Positions 1 through 9,075 are shown, counted from the stretch's first letter. The stretch: 64,000 nucleotides of DNA from Umezawaea endophytica (GCF_025061645.1 NZ_JANYMP010000001.1:323591-387590), one strand, 5' to 3'. The notes: generated by a model not told the origin, from the sequence alone. Made by a program: numbers and translations.

Positions 1-829
1 CCTGCGTCGTCACGGACCGCTCCACCAGGCTGCCGATGCCGGTGCGCCCGAAGATCTGCTCGGTGATGACGGCCCCGCCGAGCAGTTCCCCGACGGTCAG
101 CGCGACGACGGTGACGACCGGCAGCGCCGACGGCTTGAGCAGGTGCCGCAGGAACAGCCCGGTCTGGCCGAGCCCGCGGGACCGGGCGACCGACGCGTAC
201 TCCTGTCCGGCCTCGTGGTCGAGGTTGGCGATGAGCACCTCGGCGACCTGGGCGGACACCGGGATGCCGAGGGCGATGGCGGCGAAGAACGTCGCCAGGC
301 CGCCCTCGGAGTCGATCACCCGGAACAGCCCGAGCTGGAACGCGAAGACGTTGATCAGCACCAGGCCGATCACGAAGTTCGGCACCGACAGGAACAGCGA
401 CGGGAACGCCCTGAGCAGGCCCTGCCCGTAGCGCTTCGGCAGGTAGCGGGTGCCGAAGCCGATGGCGAACGCCAGCACCAGCGCCACCACCAGCGCCGAC
501 CCGGCGAGCAGGAGCGTCGACCCGAGCACGTCGCCGATCAGCCTGCCCACCGGCAGCCCCGACCGGAGGGAGATGCCCAGGTCCCCCACCAGCAGCCGGG
601 ACAGCGAGTCCCACAACTGCTCGTACACCGGGCGGTCCAGCCCGTAGTAGGAGACGATCCGGGCGATCTCCTCCTCGGTGAACCCGTTCTGCGGGTTGCG
701 CAGCGTGTTCGTCACGGGGTCGCCGGGCAGCACGCTGATCACGACGAACGTGAACACGTACGCCAGCAGGATCACGACGATGGCCTGGAGGACGCGCCTC
801 AGCGCGTACCTCGCGTAGTCGCGGTTCAC
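1..829 (-). CDS. ABC transporter permease, dipeptide/oligopeptide (DppB) type, 3' end outside window
   Basis: Integral membrane permease of the DppB/OppB class, importing a small solute delivered by the lipoprotein encoded just upstream. The translated N-terminus (YALRRVLQAIVVILLAYVFT) is the typical first membrane helix, followed by the family motif LPGDPV. Further hydrophobic helices and the cytoplasmic EAA-type loop (around EYASVARSRGLGQTGLFLRH) follow. The GTG start at 829 lies 14 bp downstream of the binding-protein stop, so the two are one operon. The gene runs off the left edge, so its C-terminus and any second permease or ATPases cannot be seen. Substrate is not readable from sequence; context suggests an organosulfur compound. 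Confidence 0.88.
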   Translation of the reverse strand, partial: MNRDYARYALRRVLQAIVVILLAYVFTFVVISVLPGDPVTNTLRNPQNGFTEEEIARIVSYYGLDRPVYEQLWDSLSRLLVGDLGISLRSGLPVGRLIGDVLGSTLLLAGSALVVALVLAFAIGFGTRYLPKRYGQGLLRAFPSLFLSVPNFVIGLVLINVFAFQLGLFRVIDSEGGLATFFAAIALGIPVSAQVAEVLIANLDHEAGQEYASVARSRGLGQTGLFLRHLLKPSALPVVTVVALTVGELLGGAVITEQIFGRTGIGSLVERSVTTQ

Positions 830-843
830 GGCGCCGCCCGCCC

Positions 844-2505
844 TCAGCCGAGCCAGGCGGCGTAGTAGTTGGCGTACGCGATGCCGTTGTAGCTGACGCC
901 CTGGAGCTTCGGCGACTGGAGGTAGATCCGCTGCACGATCTGCGTGAGCGGGACGAAGTAGCCCTGCTGGAGCACGTGGCCCTGGAGTTCGTCGAGCAGC
1001 GGGGCGCGGGCGTCGACGCTCTCGGCGCTCGCCACCGAGGAGGCGAGCTGGACGAGCTTCTGGTCGGTCTGGCCGAGCCCGAACCAGTTCTCGCCCTTGT
1101 TGGCGTCGGTCAGGACCCCGGCGACGATGCCCGCGTCGATGAAGCTCCTGGTGACCTCGTACGCGGCCACGCTCGGGCTGCCGATCTTGACGCGCTCGCC
1201 GTAGGTCACGACGTCGAACGCCTGGATGTTCACCTTGAAGCCGATCTTGCCGAGCTGCTGGGCGATCAGCTCGTCGACCGACTTGGACGTCGCCAGGTAG
1301 GGGTTCGCGTAGAGCATCAGCTCCAGCGGCTTGCCGTCCTTGGCGCGGACGCCGTCGGCACCCTTGACCCAGCCCGCCTCGTCGAGCAGGCCGTCGGACT
1401 TGGCCGCGTCGAACGCGAAGTCGGCGCTGTGGTCGGTGGCGCCGGGAACGTTGCTCTGGAACAGGGACTGCGGGGCGAGCCAGTCCTCGGTGTAGACCGT
1501 GGAGATGATCTCCTTGCGGTCGATGCCGTGCTGGAGCGCCTGCCGGACCTTGACGTCGTCGAACGGCGCGATCCTGGTGTTGACGGCGAACCCGTTGACG
1601 AACCCGAGGTAGCGCGGGGTCGCGGTGGTGAAACCCTGGTCGGAGAACGACTTCAGCTCCTGCGGGGACGGGTTGTAGGCCACGTCGGCCTGTCCCGACT
1701 GGACGGCGGAGGTGCGCACCGAGGGTTGGGCGACCAGCTTGTAGGTGATCGAGTCCAGGTAGGCCGCTCCCTGGTGCTTGAGCGCGGCGGGGGCCCAGTT
1801 GTAGTCCTCGCGCTTCTTGAGGACGACGCTGTCGCCCTCCTTCCACGAGGAGAGGACGAACGGGCCGCTGCCCAGGTCGTTCGCGAGGTCGGCCTGCTGC
1901 GCGGCGGGCAGCGCGATGGTCTTCGGTGAGACCAGGATCGAGCCGTGGTAGCCCAGGGTGGGGATGAAGCCCAGCGTCGGCGCCTTGAAGAACACCTTGA
2001 CCGTGGCCGGGTCCACGACCTCGGCGTGGTCGTAGGTCTTCGGGAACAGGCCGATCGGGTTGATGCCCCTGGTCGCGTCGCCCTTGGCCCAGATGTCGAG
2101 GTTCGCCAGGACCGCGGCGGCGTCCACCGGTGTCTTGTCGGAGAACGTGACGCCCTTGCGCAGGTGCAGCGTGAACTCCGTCGCGGTGGTGTTCTGCTCC
2201 CAGCTCTCCGCGATCCAGGGGCTCACCTCGCCCTTCTCGTCGACGTAGACGAGCTTGTCGGTGAGGTGGCCCCAGATGTGGCCCTGGAAGCTGGAGATGG
2301 CGCTGTTGTTGGGGATCCAGGTGTCGCCGAGCGAGTCGATCAGGAACGTGATGTCCCCACCGGACCTCGGTTCGCCCGATCCTCCCGTGTTCGCCGCGAC
2401 GCCGGGCCCACAGGCGGCCAGGGCGACGACGGTGGCGAGGCCAACGATCATCCGCAGTGTGCGGCCGGGGGGTCGGACGCGGCGTGCCGCGCGGGAGGTC
2501 TTCAC
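844..2505 (-). CDS. ABC transporter substrate-binding lipoprotein (SBP_bac_5 family)
   Basis: Extracytoplasmic receptor of the peptide/nickel-type (SBP_bac_5) family, about 553 residues, usual for the family. The chosen GTG start at 2505 is preceded by a GAGGAG ribosome binding site and gives a basic n-region, a hydrophobic stretch and a lipobox (VALAAC), so the mature protein should be lipid-anchored. An upstream in-frame extension to about 2601 is open but has no Shine-Dalgarno sequence. It is the first gene of an operon with the downstream permease. Its promoter shares two sequence elements with the promoter of the flavin monooxygenase operon at 7340 (see findings), which suggests co-regulation. 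Ligand unknown; a sulfur-containing compound is inferred from neighbours. Confidence 0.88.
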   Translation of the reverse strand: MKTSRAARRVRPPGRTLRMIVGLATVVALAACGPGVAANTGGSGEPRSGGDITFLIDSLGDTWIPNNSAISSFQGHIWGHLTDKLVYVDEKGEVSPWIAESWEQNTTATEFTLHLRKGVTFSDKTPVDAAAVLANLDIWAKGDATRGINPIGLFPKTYDHAEVVDPATVKVFFKAPTLGFIPTLGYHGSILVSPKTIALPAAQQADLANDLGSGPFVLSSWKEGDSVVLKKREDYNWAPAALKHQGAAYLDSITYKLVAQPSVRTSAVQSGQADVAYNPSPQELKSFSDQGFTTATPRYLGFVNGFAVNTRIAPFDDVKVRQALQHGIDRKEIISTVYTEDWLAPQSLFQSNVPGATDHSADFAFDAAKSDGLLDEAGWVKGADGVRAKDGKPLELMLYANPYLATSKSVDELIAQQLGKIGFKVNIQAFDVVTYGERVKIGSPSVAAYEVTRSFIDAGIVAGVLTDANKGENWFGLGQTDQKLVQLASSVASAESVDARAPLLDELQGHVLQQGYFVPLTQIVQRIYLQSPKLQGVSYNGIAYANYYAAWLG

Positions 2506-2642
2506 GGGGCTTTCTCCTCGGGACGATGTGGGGCGGGCTTCCCCGAAATCTAGGAGCGGGCACCTCGCGGGGTCCAAGACGAAATGGGGATCGGAATCCA
2601 TCGAGGACTCTGATCGACGCCCACCGCTGATCCGGACGGCGG

Positions 2643-4949
2643 GTGGCTAGCATCGTCGTGGTGAGCCGGAAGCAGGAGACCAGCGCCCACTGGGGGACCT
2701 ACCTGGTCGAGGTGTCCGCCGACGGCCGCGACGTCGTCGCCGCCCGCGCGCGGCCCGACGACCCCGACGCGGCACCCGCCATCGGCAACGTCGCCGACGC
2801 CCACCGCCACCGTTCCCGCGTGGCGCGGCCCACCGTGCGCCGCCGCTGGCTGGAACGCGGCCCCGGCCCGGACACCGATCGCGGCGATCCCGAGGACGCT
2901 TACGTCGAGGTCGGGTGGGACACCGCGCTCGACCTGCTGGCCGGTGAGCTAGACCGGGTCAGGTCCACGTTCGGCAACCAGGCGATCTTCGGCGGCTCGT
3001 ACGGCTGGGGCAGCGCGGGCAGGCTGCACCACGCGCAGAGCCAGCTCCACCGGTTCCTCAACACGATCGGCGGCTACACCCGCTCGGTCAACGACTACAG
3101 CCGCGGCTCCAGCGCGATGCTGCTCCCCCACCTCGTCGGCGCGCGGGCGGCGCTCGACCTGCGGTACAAGCCCGCCTCGTGGGCAGATGTCGCCGAGCAC
3201 ACCGACCTGCTCGTCACGTTCGGCGGCGTGCGGCGGTCGAACACCTGGGTGGTGCCCGGCGGGCACGCCCGGCACGTCGGGTCCGACCTCGTCCGGGCGG
3301 CGGGCCGCACCACGGAGGTCGTGGCCCTGTCCGCGCAGCGCGACGACGCGTTCGCCGAACTCGGCGCCGAGTGGGTGGGCGTCATGCCGGGGACCGACAC
3401 CGCGGTCATGCTCGCGCTGATCCACGTGCTGGTCGTCGACGGCCTCGCCGACGACGCGTTCCTCGCCGCCCACACCGTGGGGGCCGACGAGGTCCGCCGG
3501 TACGTGCTCGGCGAGGCGGACGGCGTGCCGAAGACACCGGAGTGGGCCTCGGCGATCAGCCGGACGCCCGCCGCGGTGATCCGCTCGCTCGCCCACCGGA
3601 TGGCGGCCGGGCGCACGCTGGTCAACGTCGTGTACTCGTTGCAGCGCGGCGAACGCGGCGAACAGCCGATCTTCGCCGGGTTGACCCTGGCGGCGTTCCT
3701 CGGGCAGATCGGCCTGCCCGGCGGCGGGTTCGTCCACGGCTTCGGGTCGATGGGCGACTACGGGGTGGGGGTCGCGGGGGCTCCGCTGCCGACGTTCCCC
3801 CAGGGGCGCAACGCCGTGGCGGACTTCATCCCGTGCGCGCGGATCAGCGACCTGCTCCTGCTGCCCGGCTCGGAGATCCCCTACAACGGCGGGACGCTGC
3901 GGCTCCCGGAGACGAAGCTCGCCTACTGGGCGGGCGGGAACCCGTTCCACCACCACCAGGACCTCCGCCGACTTCGGCGGGCACTGTCCACACTGGACAC
4001 GTTTGTGGTGCACGAGACGCACTGGACGCCGACCGCTCGGCACGCGGACGTGGTCCTGCCCGTCGCGAGCACGCTGGAGCGCGACGACGTGGCCGCGGGA
4101 GCGGGGGACAGCAGGCTGCGGGCGTCACCCCGCGCCGTGCCACCTCGTGGTGAGGCGCGGGAGGAGCTGTGGATCTACACGGAGCTAGCCCGGCGGCTGG
4201 GGGCGGACTTCGCCGAGGGGTTGGACTCGCGGCAGTGGTTGGAGCGGATCTACGAGGAGTGGCGGGCCGCGCCGGGGTCGCCGCCCGCGCCGCCGTTCGA
4301 GGAGTTCTGGCGCGACGGGGGCGTTCCGCTGCCCCAGAACCCCTATCGGGACACGGTGTTCGCCGATTTCCGCGCTGGTCAGCCGTTGGGGACGCCGAGC
4401 GGGCGGATCGAACTGTTCTCGGCGACGCTGGCGGAGTTCGGGCTGCCCGACGTCGCCGGGCACGCCGAGTGGCGGGAGCCGACGCAGTGGTGGGGCTCCC
4501 CGCAGGCCGCGGAGTTCGACCTGCACCTGCTGTGCAACCAACCCTCGCACCGGCTGCACAGCCAGTTGGACATGGGGGCCGCGAGCCGGTCGACCAAGGT
4601 CGCCGGGCGGGAGCCGGTGCGTCTGAACCCCGCCGACGCCGCCGCCCGTGGGCTGGTCGACGGGGACGTGGCGCTGGTGCGCAGTGCTCAGGGGAGCCTG
4701 CTGGCCGGGGTGGTCGTGACGGACGCGCTGGTGCCCGGTGTGGCGCAGATGCACACCGGGGCGTGGTTCGACCCGAGTGCGCCGGAGGTCGCGGACTGCG
4801 TGAACGGGAACGTGAACGTGCTCACCCGCGACGTGGGCACGTCGACGTTGACGCAGGCCACGAGCGGCGCGCACGTGCTGGTGGCGATCAGCCGGTACGA
4901 CGGGGTGGTGCCGCCGGTTCTGGCCTATGAACCACCGGTGATCACTTGA
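2643..4949 (+). CDS. molybdopterin oxidoreductase, biotin sulfoxide/TMAO/DMSO reductase-like
   Basis: Mo-bis-MGD enzyme of the DMSO reductase family, closest in architecture to the cytoplasmic biotin sulfoxide reductase and TorA/DorA branch: 768 residues, N-terminal HWGTYLVEV, then the conserved GGSYGWGSAGRLHHAQSQ block, and DYSRGSS where the serine that ligates molybdenum is found in this branch. There is no N-terminal Fe-S cysteine motif and no twin-arginine signal, so a soluble cytoplasmic enzyme reducing an S-oxide or N-oxide is likely. The start is uncertain: GTG codons at 2643, 2658 and 2661 are all possible and none has a strong ribosome binding site. Its 3' end overlaps the convergent acyl-CoA-dehydrogenase-like gene by 8 bp. 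A role in recycling oxidised sulfur compounds is inferred from the locus. Confidence 0.85.
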   Translation: MASIVVVSRKQETSAHWGTYLVEVSADGRDVVAARARPDDPDAAPAIGNVADAHRHRSRVARPTVRRRWLERGPGPDTDRGDPEDAYVEVGWDTALDLLAGELDRVRSTFGNQAIFGGSYGWGSAGRLHHAQSQLHRFLNTIGGYTRSVNDYSRGSSAMLLPHLVGARAALDLRYKPASWADVAEHTDLLVTFGGVRRSNTWVVPGGHARHVGSDLVRAAGRTTEVVALSAQRDDAFAELGAEWVGVMPGTDTAVMLALIHVLVVDGLADDAFLAAHTVGADEVRRYVLGEADGVPKTPEWASAISRTPAAVIRSLAHRMAAGRTLVNVVYSLQRGERGEQPIFAGLTLAAFLGQIGLPGGGFVHGFGSMGDYGVGVAGAPLPTFPQGRNAVADFIPCARISDLLLLPGSEIPYNGGTLRLPETKLAYWAGGNPFHHHQDLRRLRRALSTLDTFVVHETHWTPTARHADVVLPVASTLERDDVAAGAGDSRLRASPRAVPPRGEAREELWIYTELARRLGADFAEGLDSRQWLERIYEEWRAAPGSPPAPPFEEFWRDGGVPLPQNPYRDTVFADFRAGQPLGTPSGRIELFSATLAEFGLPDVAGHAEWREPTQWWGSPQAAEFDLHLLCNQPSHRLHSQLDMGAASRSTKVAGREPVRLNPADAAARGLVDGDVALVRSAQGSLLAGVVVTDALVPGVAQMHTGAWFDPSAPEVADCVNGNVNVLTRDVGTSTLTQATSGAHVLVAISRYDGVVPPVLAYEPPVIT

Positions 4950-6123
4950 GAACTCGCTTCCCCGCCGCGACCAACGCCGTGTCCTCCTGGGGTGGGTGGA
5001 CGCGGACGCACAGGACGTCGCGCAGGTGGCGTTCGAGGGAGTTGCGGCGGGACAGGGCGGGGTTGCCGAGTGCGGCGACCGCCGTCTGCACGGCCGCCAC
5101 GACCGCGCGGGCGATGGCCACCTTGAGCACCGACAGGTGGGGGGTGATCGTCGTGTCGCCGGCTTCGAGGCGCAGCAAAGCGCCGTGCAGCAGGGTTTCC
5201 GCCTGGGCGATCTGGAGGTCGATCTCACCCGCGACCGCCTGGATCCGTTCGGTCGTGGCGATGGGTCGGCCGAGCGCGGCGGGCACCCGTGACCGGGCGA
5301 AGTCGGCGAACGCCCGCCTGGCGGCCTTGGCGACGCCGAGGTAGAGCGCCGGGTGGCCGAAGCTGCCCGGTCCCGCCGCGGCCGCCGGGTCGCGGTAGAC
5401 GCCGTCCGCTCCACGGGGGATCTCGATGAACGCGTCCGCGGGCAGCTCGACGTCGGAGTAGACGACGTCGTGCGTGTTGGAGGCTCGCAGACCGAGGTGG
5501 TCCCAGGTGTCGACCCAGGTGATGCCGGGCAGGTCCCCGGCGACGATCACGTGGCCGACGCGCGGGGCGTCCGGGTCGCCGTCCGGCTCGTCGGCCACCG
5601 CCCACACCACGTGGTAGGCCAGCGCCGCGCCGCCGGTCGCGTAAGCCTTGTGGCCGTTGAGGATCCAGCCGGACGACGTGCGTCGGGCGGTCGTCTTCGG
5701 CAGGCCGCCGCGAGCCGGGGCGCCGAGTTCCGGTTCGGCGCGGATCGCGTTGACCGGGGCGGGCCCGCGCACCGAGCGGGCGAGCACGTCGTCGTAGAGC
5801 GCGGTCGGCCAGTGCACGTTCGCGGCCTGGGAGGCGTGCGCCATCAGCGTGTTCGCCACGATCAGCGCGACGGACGGATCGCCCTCGCCCAGTGCGGTCA
5901 GGACGCGGGCCGTCTCGCGGGCGCCCAGTCCGGGGCCGCCGTACCGCTGTCCGACGGTGGCGGTGAGCAGGCCCGCGCGGTGCGCGACCTCCAGGCCCCG
6001 CACCGGCACGGCTCCGCTGTGGTCGTACTCCGCCGCCGTCTCGGCGACCTCCGCCGTGACGGCCGCGAGCGCCTCGTCGGACAGGTCGGGAACGGGCAGC
6101 GCGTGCACCTCGGTGGTCGTCAC
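4942..6123 (-). CDS. acyl-CoA dehydrogenase-like flavin monooxygenase (SfnB/DszC type)
   Basis: About 393 residues with the acyl-CoA dehydrogenase fold: N-terminal helical domain, the central segment NGHKAYATGGA and a C-terminal four-helix region. In this genetic setting the better match is the group-D flavin monooxygenases and SfnB-like proteins that use reduced flavin to oxidise sulfur compounds, rather than a fatty-acid dehydrogenase. The GTG start at 6123 overlaps the stop of the SsuD-like gene in a GTGA, so translation is coupled. A flavin reductase that could feed it lies at 8529. The open frame continues far upstream through the neighbouring gene, but that part is not coding. Exact substrate unknown. 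Confidence 0.8.
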   Translation of the reverse strand: MTTTEVHALPVPDLSDEALAAVTAEVAETAAEYDHSGAVPVRGLEVAHRAGLLTATVGQRYGGPGLGARETARVLTALGEGDPSVALIVANTLMAHASQAANVHWPTALYDDVLARSVRGPAPVNAIRAEPELGAPARGGLPKTTARRTSSGWILNGHKAYATGGAALAYHVVWAVADEPDGDPDAPRVGHVIVAGDLPGITWVDTWDHLGLRASNTHDVVYSDVELPADAFIEIPRGADGVYRDPAAAAGPGSFGHPALYLGVAKAARRAFADFARSRVPAALGRPIATTERIQAVAGEIDLQIAQAETLLHGALLRLEAGDTTITPHLSVLKVAIARAVVAAVQTAVAALGNPALSRRNSLERHLRDVLCVRVHPPQEDTALVAAGKRVLK

Positions 6124-7340
6124 GCCCGGCCCGCCGTCGCGTACCGCCGGTAGTCCTCCGCGTAGTTGCCCAGGTGCTCGGCCTGGAGCGTGCCGCGCCT
6201 GCCGGTCGCCTTCCGGTGGGCGATCTCCTGGCGCACCAGGGGGAGCACGTGCTTCCCGTAGTCCACGGCGTCGGCGAGCGTGTCGTAGCCGCGGATGCTC
6301 ACCAGGTCCGCGCCCGCGTCGACGTAGTCGAGGATCGCGGCGGCCACGGTCTCCGCCGAGCCGACCAGTGCCGTCGACGCGCCGCCCGCGTTGGTGACGG
6401 CGGCCGTCCGGGTCCACAGCGCCCGGTCGTAGAGGTCGGCCTTCTCCGCGAACGACAGTGCCCGCTGCGAGCCCACGTTCTGCGGCACGCCCTTCTGCTG
6501 GAGGGCCTGCTTGCCGTAGGCGAGCCTGCTGTAGGTGTCGGCGATCTTGGCGACGTACTCGTGCGCCTTCTGCCAGGCCAGCTCGTCGGTCTTCGCGACG
6601 ATGGGCCGGAACGTCACCCAGATGCGGGGCAGAGTCGTGCGGCCGGAGGCACGGGCGATGGCCCGCACGCGCTCGATCTCGCCGCGCAGGTCGTCCAGCG
6701 GCTCGCCCCAGAAGCTGAAGATGTCGGCCTTCTCGCCACCCACCTGGAAGGCCTCGTCCGACTGGCCGCCGATGGAGATCGGGATCGGCGAGTCGTAGGG
6801 CGCGAAGCCGGGGCCGAACTCGTCGAACCGGTAGAACTCGCCGTCGTGGCTGAAGGGCGCGGGCTCGGTCCACGCGCGCCGCAGCAGGTCGATGTACTCC
6901 GAGGTGCGGGAGTAGCGGCGGTCCTTGGGCAGGTAGTCGCCCTGGCGGGCCTGCTCGGCGACGCTGCCGCCGGAGATGAGGTGGACCACCGCCCTGCCCT
7001 CGGTGAGCTGGTCCAGCGTGGCGAGCTTCTGGGCGCCGACCAGCGGGAACGTCGTGTTGGGGCGGAGCGCGACGATGGGTTTGATCCGCTCGGTGAGCTG
7101 GCCGACGGCCGAGGCGAGGACGAACGAGTCGGCGGTGCCGGAGCCGTAGGGCAGCAGCGTGTAGTCGTAGCCGCCCTCTTCGAGCGAGCGGACGTAGGTG
7201 CGGAAGTACTCCAGGTCGATGCCGCGGGTCGGGATCGGGTTCAGCTCCGTCGACGGGTTCAGGTGCGACAGGCTGATGAACTCGACCTCCTGAGAGGCGG
7301 ACTCGGGGATCTGCTGGCCGAATGCGGGTGCGCTGGTCAC
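6120..7340 (-). CDS. LLM-class FMN-dependent monooxygenase, SsuD-like (alkanesulfonate type)
   Basis: Bacterial luciferase-like TIM-barrel monooxygenase of about 406 residues. Features of the alkanesulfonate/sulfonate monooxygenase group include FISLSHLNPSTEL near the N-terminus, the barrel segment TERIKPIVALRPNTTFP, the phosphate-binding region HLISGGSVAEQARQGDYLP and the IGGQSDEAF motif. It would use FMNH2 and O2 to oxidise and desulfonate an organosulfur compound, with reduced flavin supplied by the reductase at 8529. The GTG at 7340 is preferred because homologues begin near this point; a TTG at 7382 is also in frame. Gene order LysR regulator, SsuD-like, SfnB-like on the same strand, with a LysR-type box at 7398-7416 between the first two. 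Confidence 0.86.
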   Translation of the reverse strand: MTSAPAFGQQIPESASQEVEFISLSHLNPSTELNPIPTRGIDLEYFRTYVRSLEEGGYDYTLLPYGSGTADSFVLASAVGQLTERIKPIVALRPNTTFPLVGAQKLATLDQLTEGRAVVHLISGGSVAEQARQGDYLPKDRRYSRTSEYIDLLRRAWTEPAPFSHDGEFYRFDEFGPGFAPYDSPIPISIGGQSDEAFQVGGEKADIFSFWGEPLDDLRGEIERVRAIARASGRTTLPRIWVTFRPIVAKTDELAWQKAHEYVAKIADTYSRLAYGKQALQQKGVPQNVGSQRALSFAEKADLYDRALWTRTAAVTNAGGASTALVGSAETVAAAILDYVDAGADLVSIRGYDTLADAVDYGKHVLPLVRQEIAHRKATGRRGTLQAEHLGNYAEDYRRYATAGRA

Positions 7341-7397
7341 GCACCGAACGTAGGTCGGCACCCGGACGGGCGTCCAAGACAAGTGCGCGATGGATTC

Positions 7398-7416
7398 CCA
7401 TAGGTCCGCGTTATGG
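7398..7416. promoter_or_regulatory. LysR-type operator box, CCAT-N11-ATGG
   Basis: Perfect dyad CCATA-N9-TATGG, which contains the T-N11-A core expected of LysR-type binding sites. It sits just upstream of the SsuD-like gene start and just downstream of the lysR stop. A second box with the same half-sites and the same spacing is present at 8400-8420 in front of lysR and the flavin reductase, which makes both more credible. Confidence 0.6.
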
Positions 7417-7422
7417 ACGGGG

Positions 7423-8322
7423 TCACGCCCCCTGCGCGGCGGTGCCCGCGGGCGGCACGAGCTGGAGGTGGGGGCGCTGCGCGAAGAACTCGACCCCCGC
7501 CGACAGCGCGGTCCGCTCCACCTCGGCCGCCAGGCCGCGGCGGGCGACCATCCGCAGGTGCGTCGTCCCCGCGTCGGGCAGGTCGCCGCAGACCGTCAGC
7601 CCCGACGGCCGACCACCCGCGCTCGGCAGCAGCGCGACGCCGAGACCGGCCCGGACCCCGGCGAGGACACCCTCCAGCGTCGTGGACTGCGCGGTGACCT
7701 CGACCCGGTGCCCCTCGCCGGTGAGGACCGACAGCGCCCGCTCCCGGAGCCCGCACGGCTCCTCGAACGCGATCAGCGGCCACGTCTCGCCGGGGTCGCG
7801 CGGCCTCCACCCCCGTGCGGTGTACCAGACCAGCGGGAGCCGTCCGACGACGTGCCCGGCGCCCTGCCCGCCGGGGTCGAGGACGAACGCGAAGTCGACC
7901 GCGCCCTTGCCGACGGCCTCCGCGAGCTGGGTCGACCGGCCGATCTCGAAGCGGGTGGCGCAGTCGGGGAACGCGGCCTGGAGCGCCCGGATCATCTCCG
8001 GCAGGATCTGCTGGGCGCTGTGCTCCGTGGAGCCGACGACGATGGTCCGGTCGCGCTCCGCCTCCAGCCGGTGCAGCGACGCGTCGTGGACCTCGATGAT
8101 CCGCCGCGCCTCGGCCAGGACCCGCTCGCCCTCGTGGGTGAAGCGCATGGTGCGCCCGTCCCGCTCGAAGAGCTTGCGCTTGAGGCCGCGTTCGAGGAGC
8201 CGGACGTGCTGGCTCAACGCGGGCTGGCTGATGTGGCGCACCGCGGCGGCCTTGCCGAACCCACCGCACTCGGCGATCGCGATCAGCGTGCGCAGGTGTT
8301 CGAGGTCCAGCGAGGTCGTCAT
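7423..8322 (-). CDS. LysR family transcriptional regulator
   Basis: 299-residue LysR-type regulator. The N-terminal winged helix-turn-helix is clear (LRTLIAIAECGGFGKAAAVRHISQPALSQHVRLLE), followed by a periplasmic-binding-like effector domain starting at about residue 95 (TIVVGSTEHSAQQILPEMI). It is divergent from the flavin reductase gene and lies immediately upstream of the SsuD-like/SfnB-like operon, so it probably controls both. Two candidate binding boxes with identical architecture (7398-7416 and 8400-8420) support this. The co-inducer is unknown; by analogy with sulfur-scavenging regulators it may respond to sulfur status or to the substrate. Confidence 0.88.
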   Translation of the reverse strand: MTTSLDLEHLRTLIAIAECGGFGKAAAVRHISQPALSQHVRLLERGLKRKLFERDGRTMRFTHEGERVLAEARRIIEVHDASLHRLEAERDRTIVVGSTEHSAQQILPEMIRALQAAFPDCATRFEIGRSTQLAEAVGKGAVDFAFVLDPGGQGAGHVVGRLPLVWYTARGWRPRDPGETWPLIAFEEPCGLRERALSVLTGEGHRVEVTAQSTTLEGVLAGVRAGLGVALLPSAGGRPSGLTVCGDLPDAGTTHLRMVARRGLAAEVERTALSAGVEFFAQRPHLQLVPPAGTAAQGA

Positions 8323-8399
8323 GCGCCGATTAGAGCCGATCGGAGCAGCGTTCGAGACCCCCGACCGGCATGTGGGAACACCCCGCCCGCCCTTGCCAA

Positions 8400-8420
8400 C
8401 CCATCACGCGCCCGCATGGG
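8400..8420. promoter_or_regulatory. LysR-type operator box, CCCAT-N11-ATGGG
   Basis: Perfect 5-bp inverted repeat with an 11-bp spacer in the 206-bp divergent region between the lysR gene and the flavin reductase gene. Half-site and spacing match the box at 7398-7416. The rest of this intergenic region shows no other obvious element except the ribosome binding site GGAG before the reductase. Confidence 0.6.
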
Positions 8421-8528
8421 AAGTGATCGCGAAAGGCGCTTGGACGCGCGGGAGGGCCGCGGGCGAAGGTGGACGGGCCGGTCCCGCCGTCGGCCGGGAG
8501 GCCGGGGTACCCACCGATTGGAGTTCCG

Positions 8529-9068
8529 ATGGGCCTTCGCACCGATCTCCCCGGCTCGGGGGAACCGCGCGGCGACGCCGTCCGCGCCTCTCCGGGCGGA
8601 CTGGACCCCGTTCGGCTGCGCGCGGCCTTCGGCGCGTTCCCGAGCGGGGTCGTCGCCGTCGCCGCGCGGGTCGACGACCGGGTCGTCGGCCTGGCGGCCA
8701 GTTCGTTCACCTCGGTGTCGCTGGACCCGCCGCTGGTGTCGTTCTCGATCGCCACCGCCTCCAGGACGTGGCCCGCGCTGCGCCGCGCCGACCACCTGGG
8801 CGTGACCGTCCTGGCCGACCACCACGACCTGGTCGCCCGGCAGCTCGCGGGCCCGGCCGACGCGCGGTTCGACGGGCTGGACGTGACGTTCGGCGACGGT
8901 GGCGCGGTCACCCTCGCGGACGGGATCGCCTGGTTCGACACCACGATCGACCGCCACGTCGAGGCGGGTGACCACACCATCGTCCTGCTCCGGCTGCACG
9001 CCGTGGCGCACGCGGAGGGGTCACGGCCGCTGGTGTTCCACCGCAGCGGGTTCGGGCTGGGCCGGTAG
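8529..9068 (+). CDS. flavin reductase family protein (short-chain, HpaC-like)
   Basis: 179-residue FMN-binding split-barrel reductase. The segment AFGAFPSGVVAVAARVDDR, then LAASSFTSVSLDPPLVSFSI, is diagnostic of flavin reductases that deliver free FMNH2 to two-component monooxygenases. The ATG at 8529 has a GGAG six bases upstream; a longer in-frame extension to 8469 has no such support. It is divergent from lysR and presumably supplies the two flavin monooxygenases at 4942-7340. The gene converges with the SnoaL-like gene, 7 bp away. Confidence 0.9.
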   Translation: MGLRTDLPGSGEPRGDAVRASPGGLDPVRLRAAFGAFPSGVVAVAARVDDRVVGLAASSFTSVSLDPPLVSFSIATASRTWPALRRADHLGVTVLADHHDLVARQLAGPADARFDGLDVTFGDGGAVTLADGIAWFDTTIDRHVEAGDHTIVLLRLHAVAHAEGSRPLVFHRSGFGLGR

Positions 9069-9075
9069 CCCCGGC

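Noticed and set aside
4942-7401. A single long minus-strand frame of about 819 codons
   Set aside because: Only its last 393 codons match a protein family. The upstream part is the out-of-frame shadow of the SsuD-like gene, with basic low-complexity sequence.
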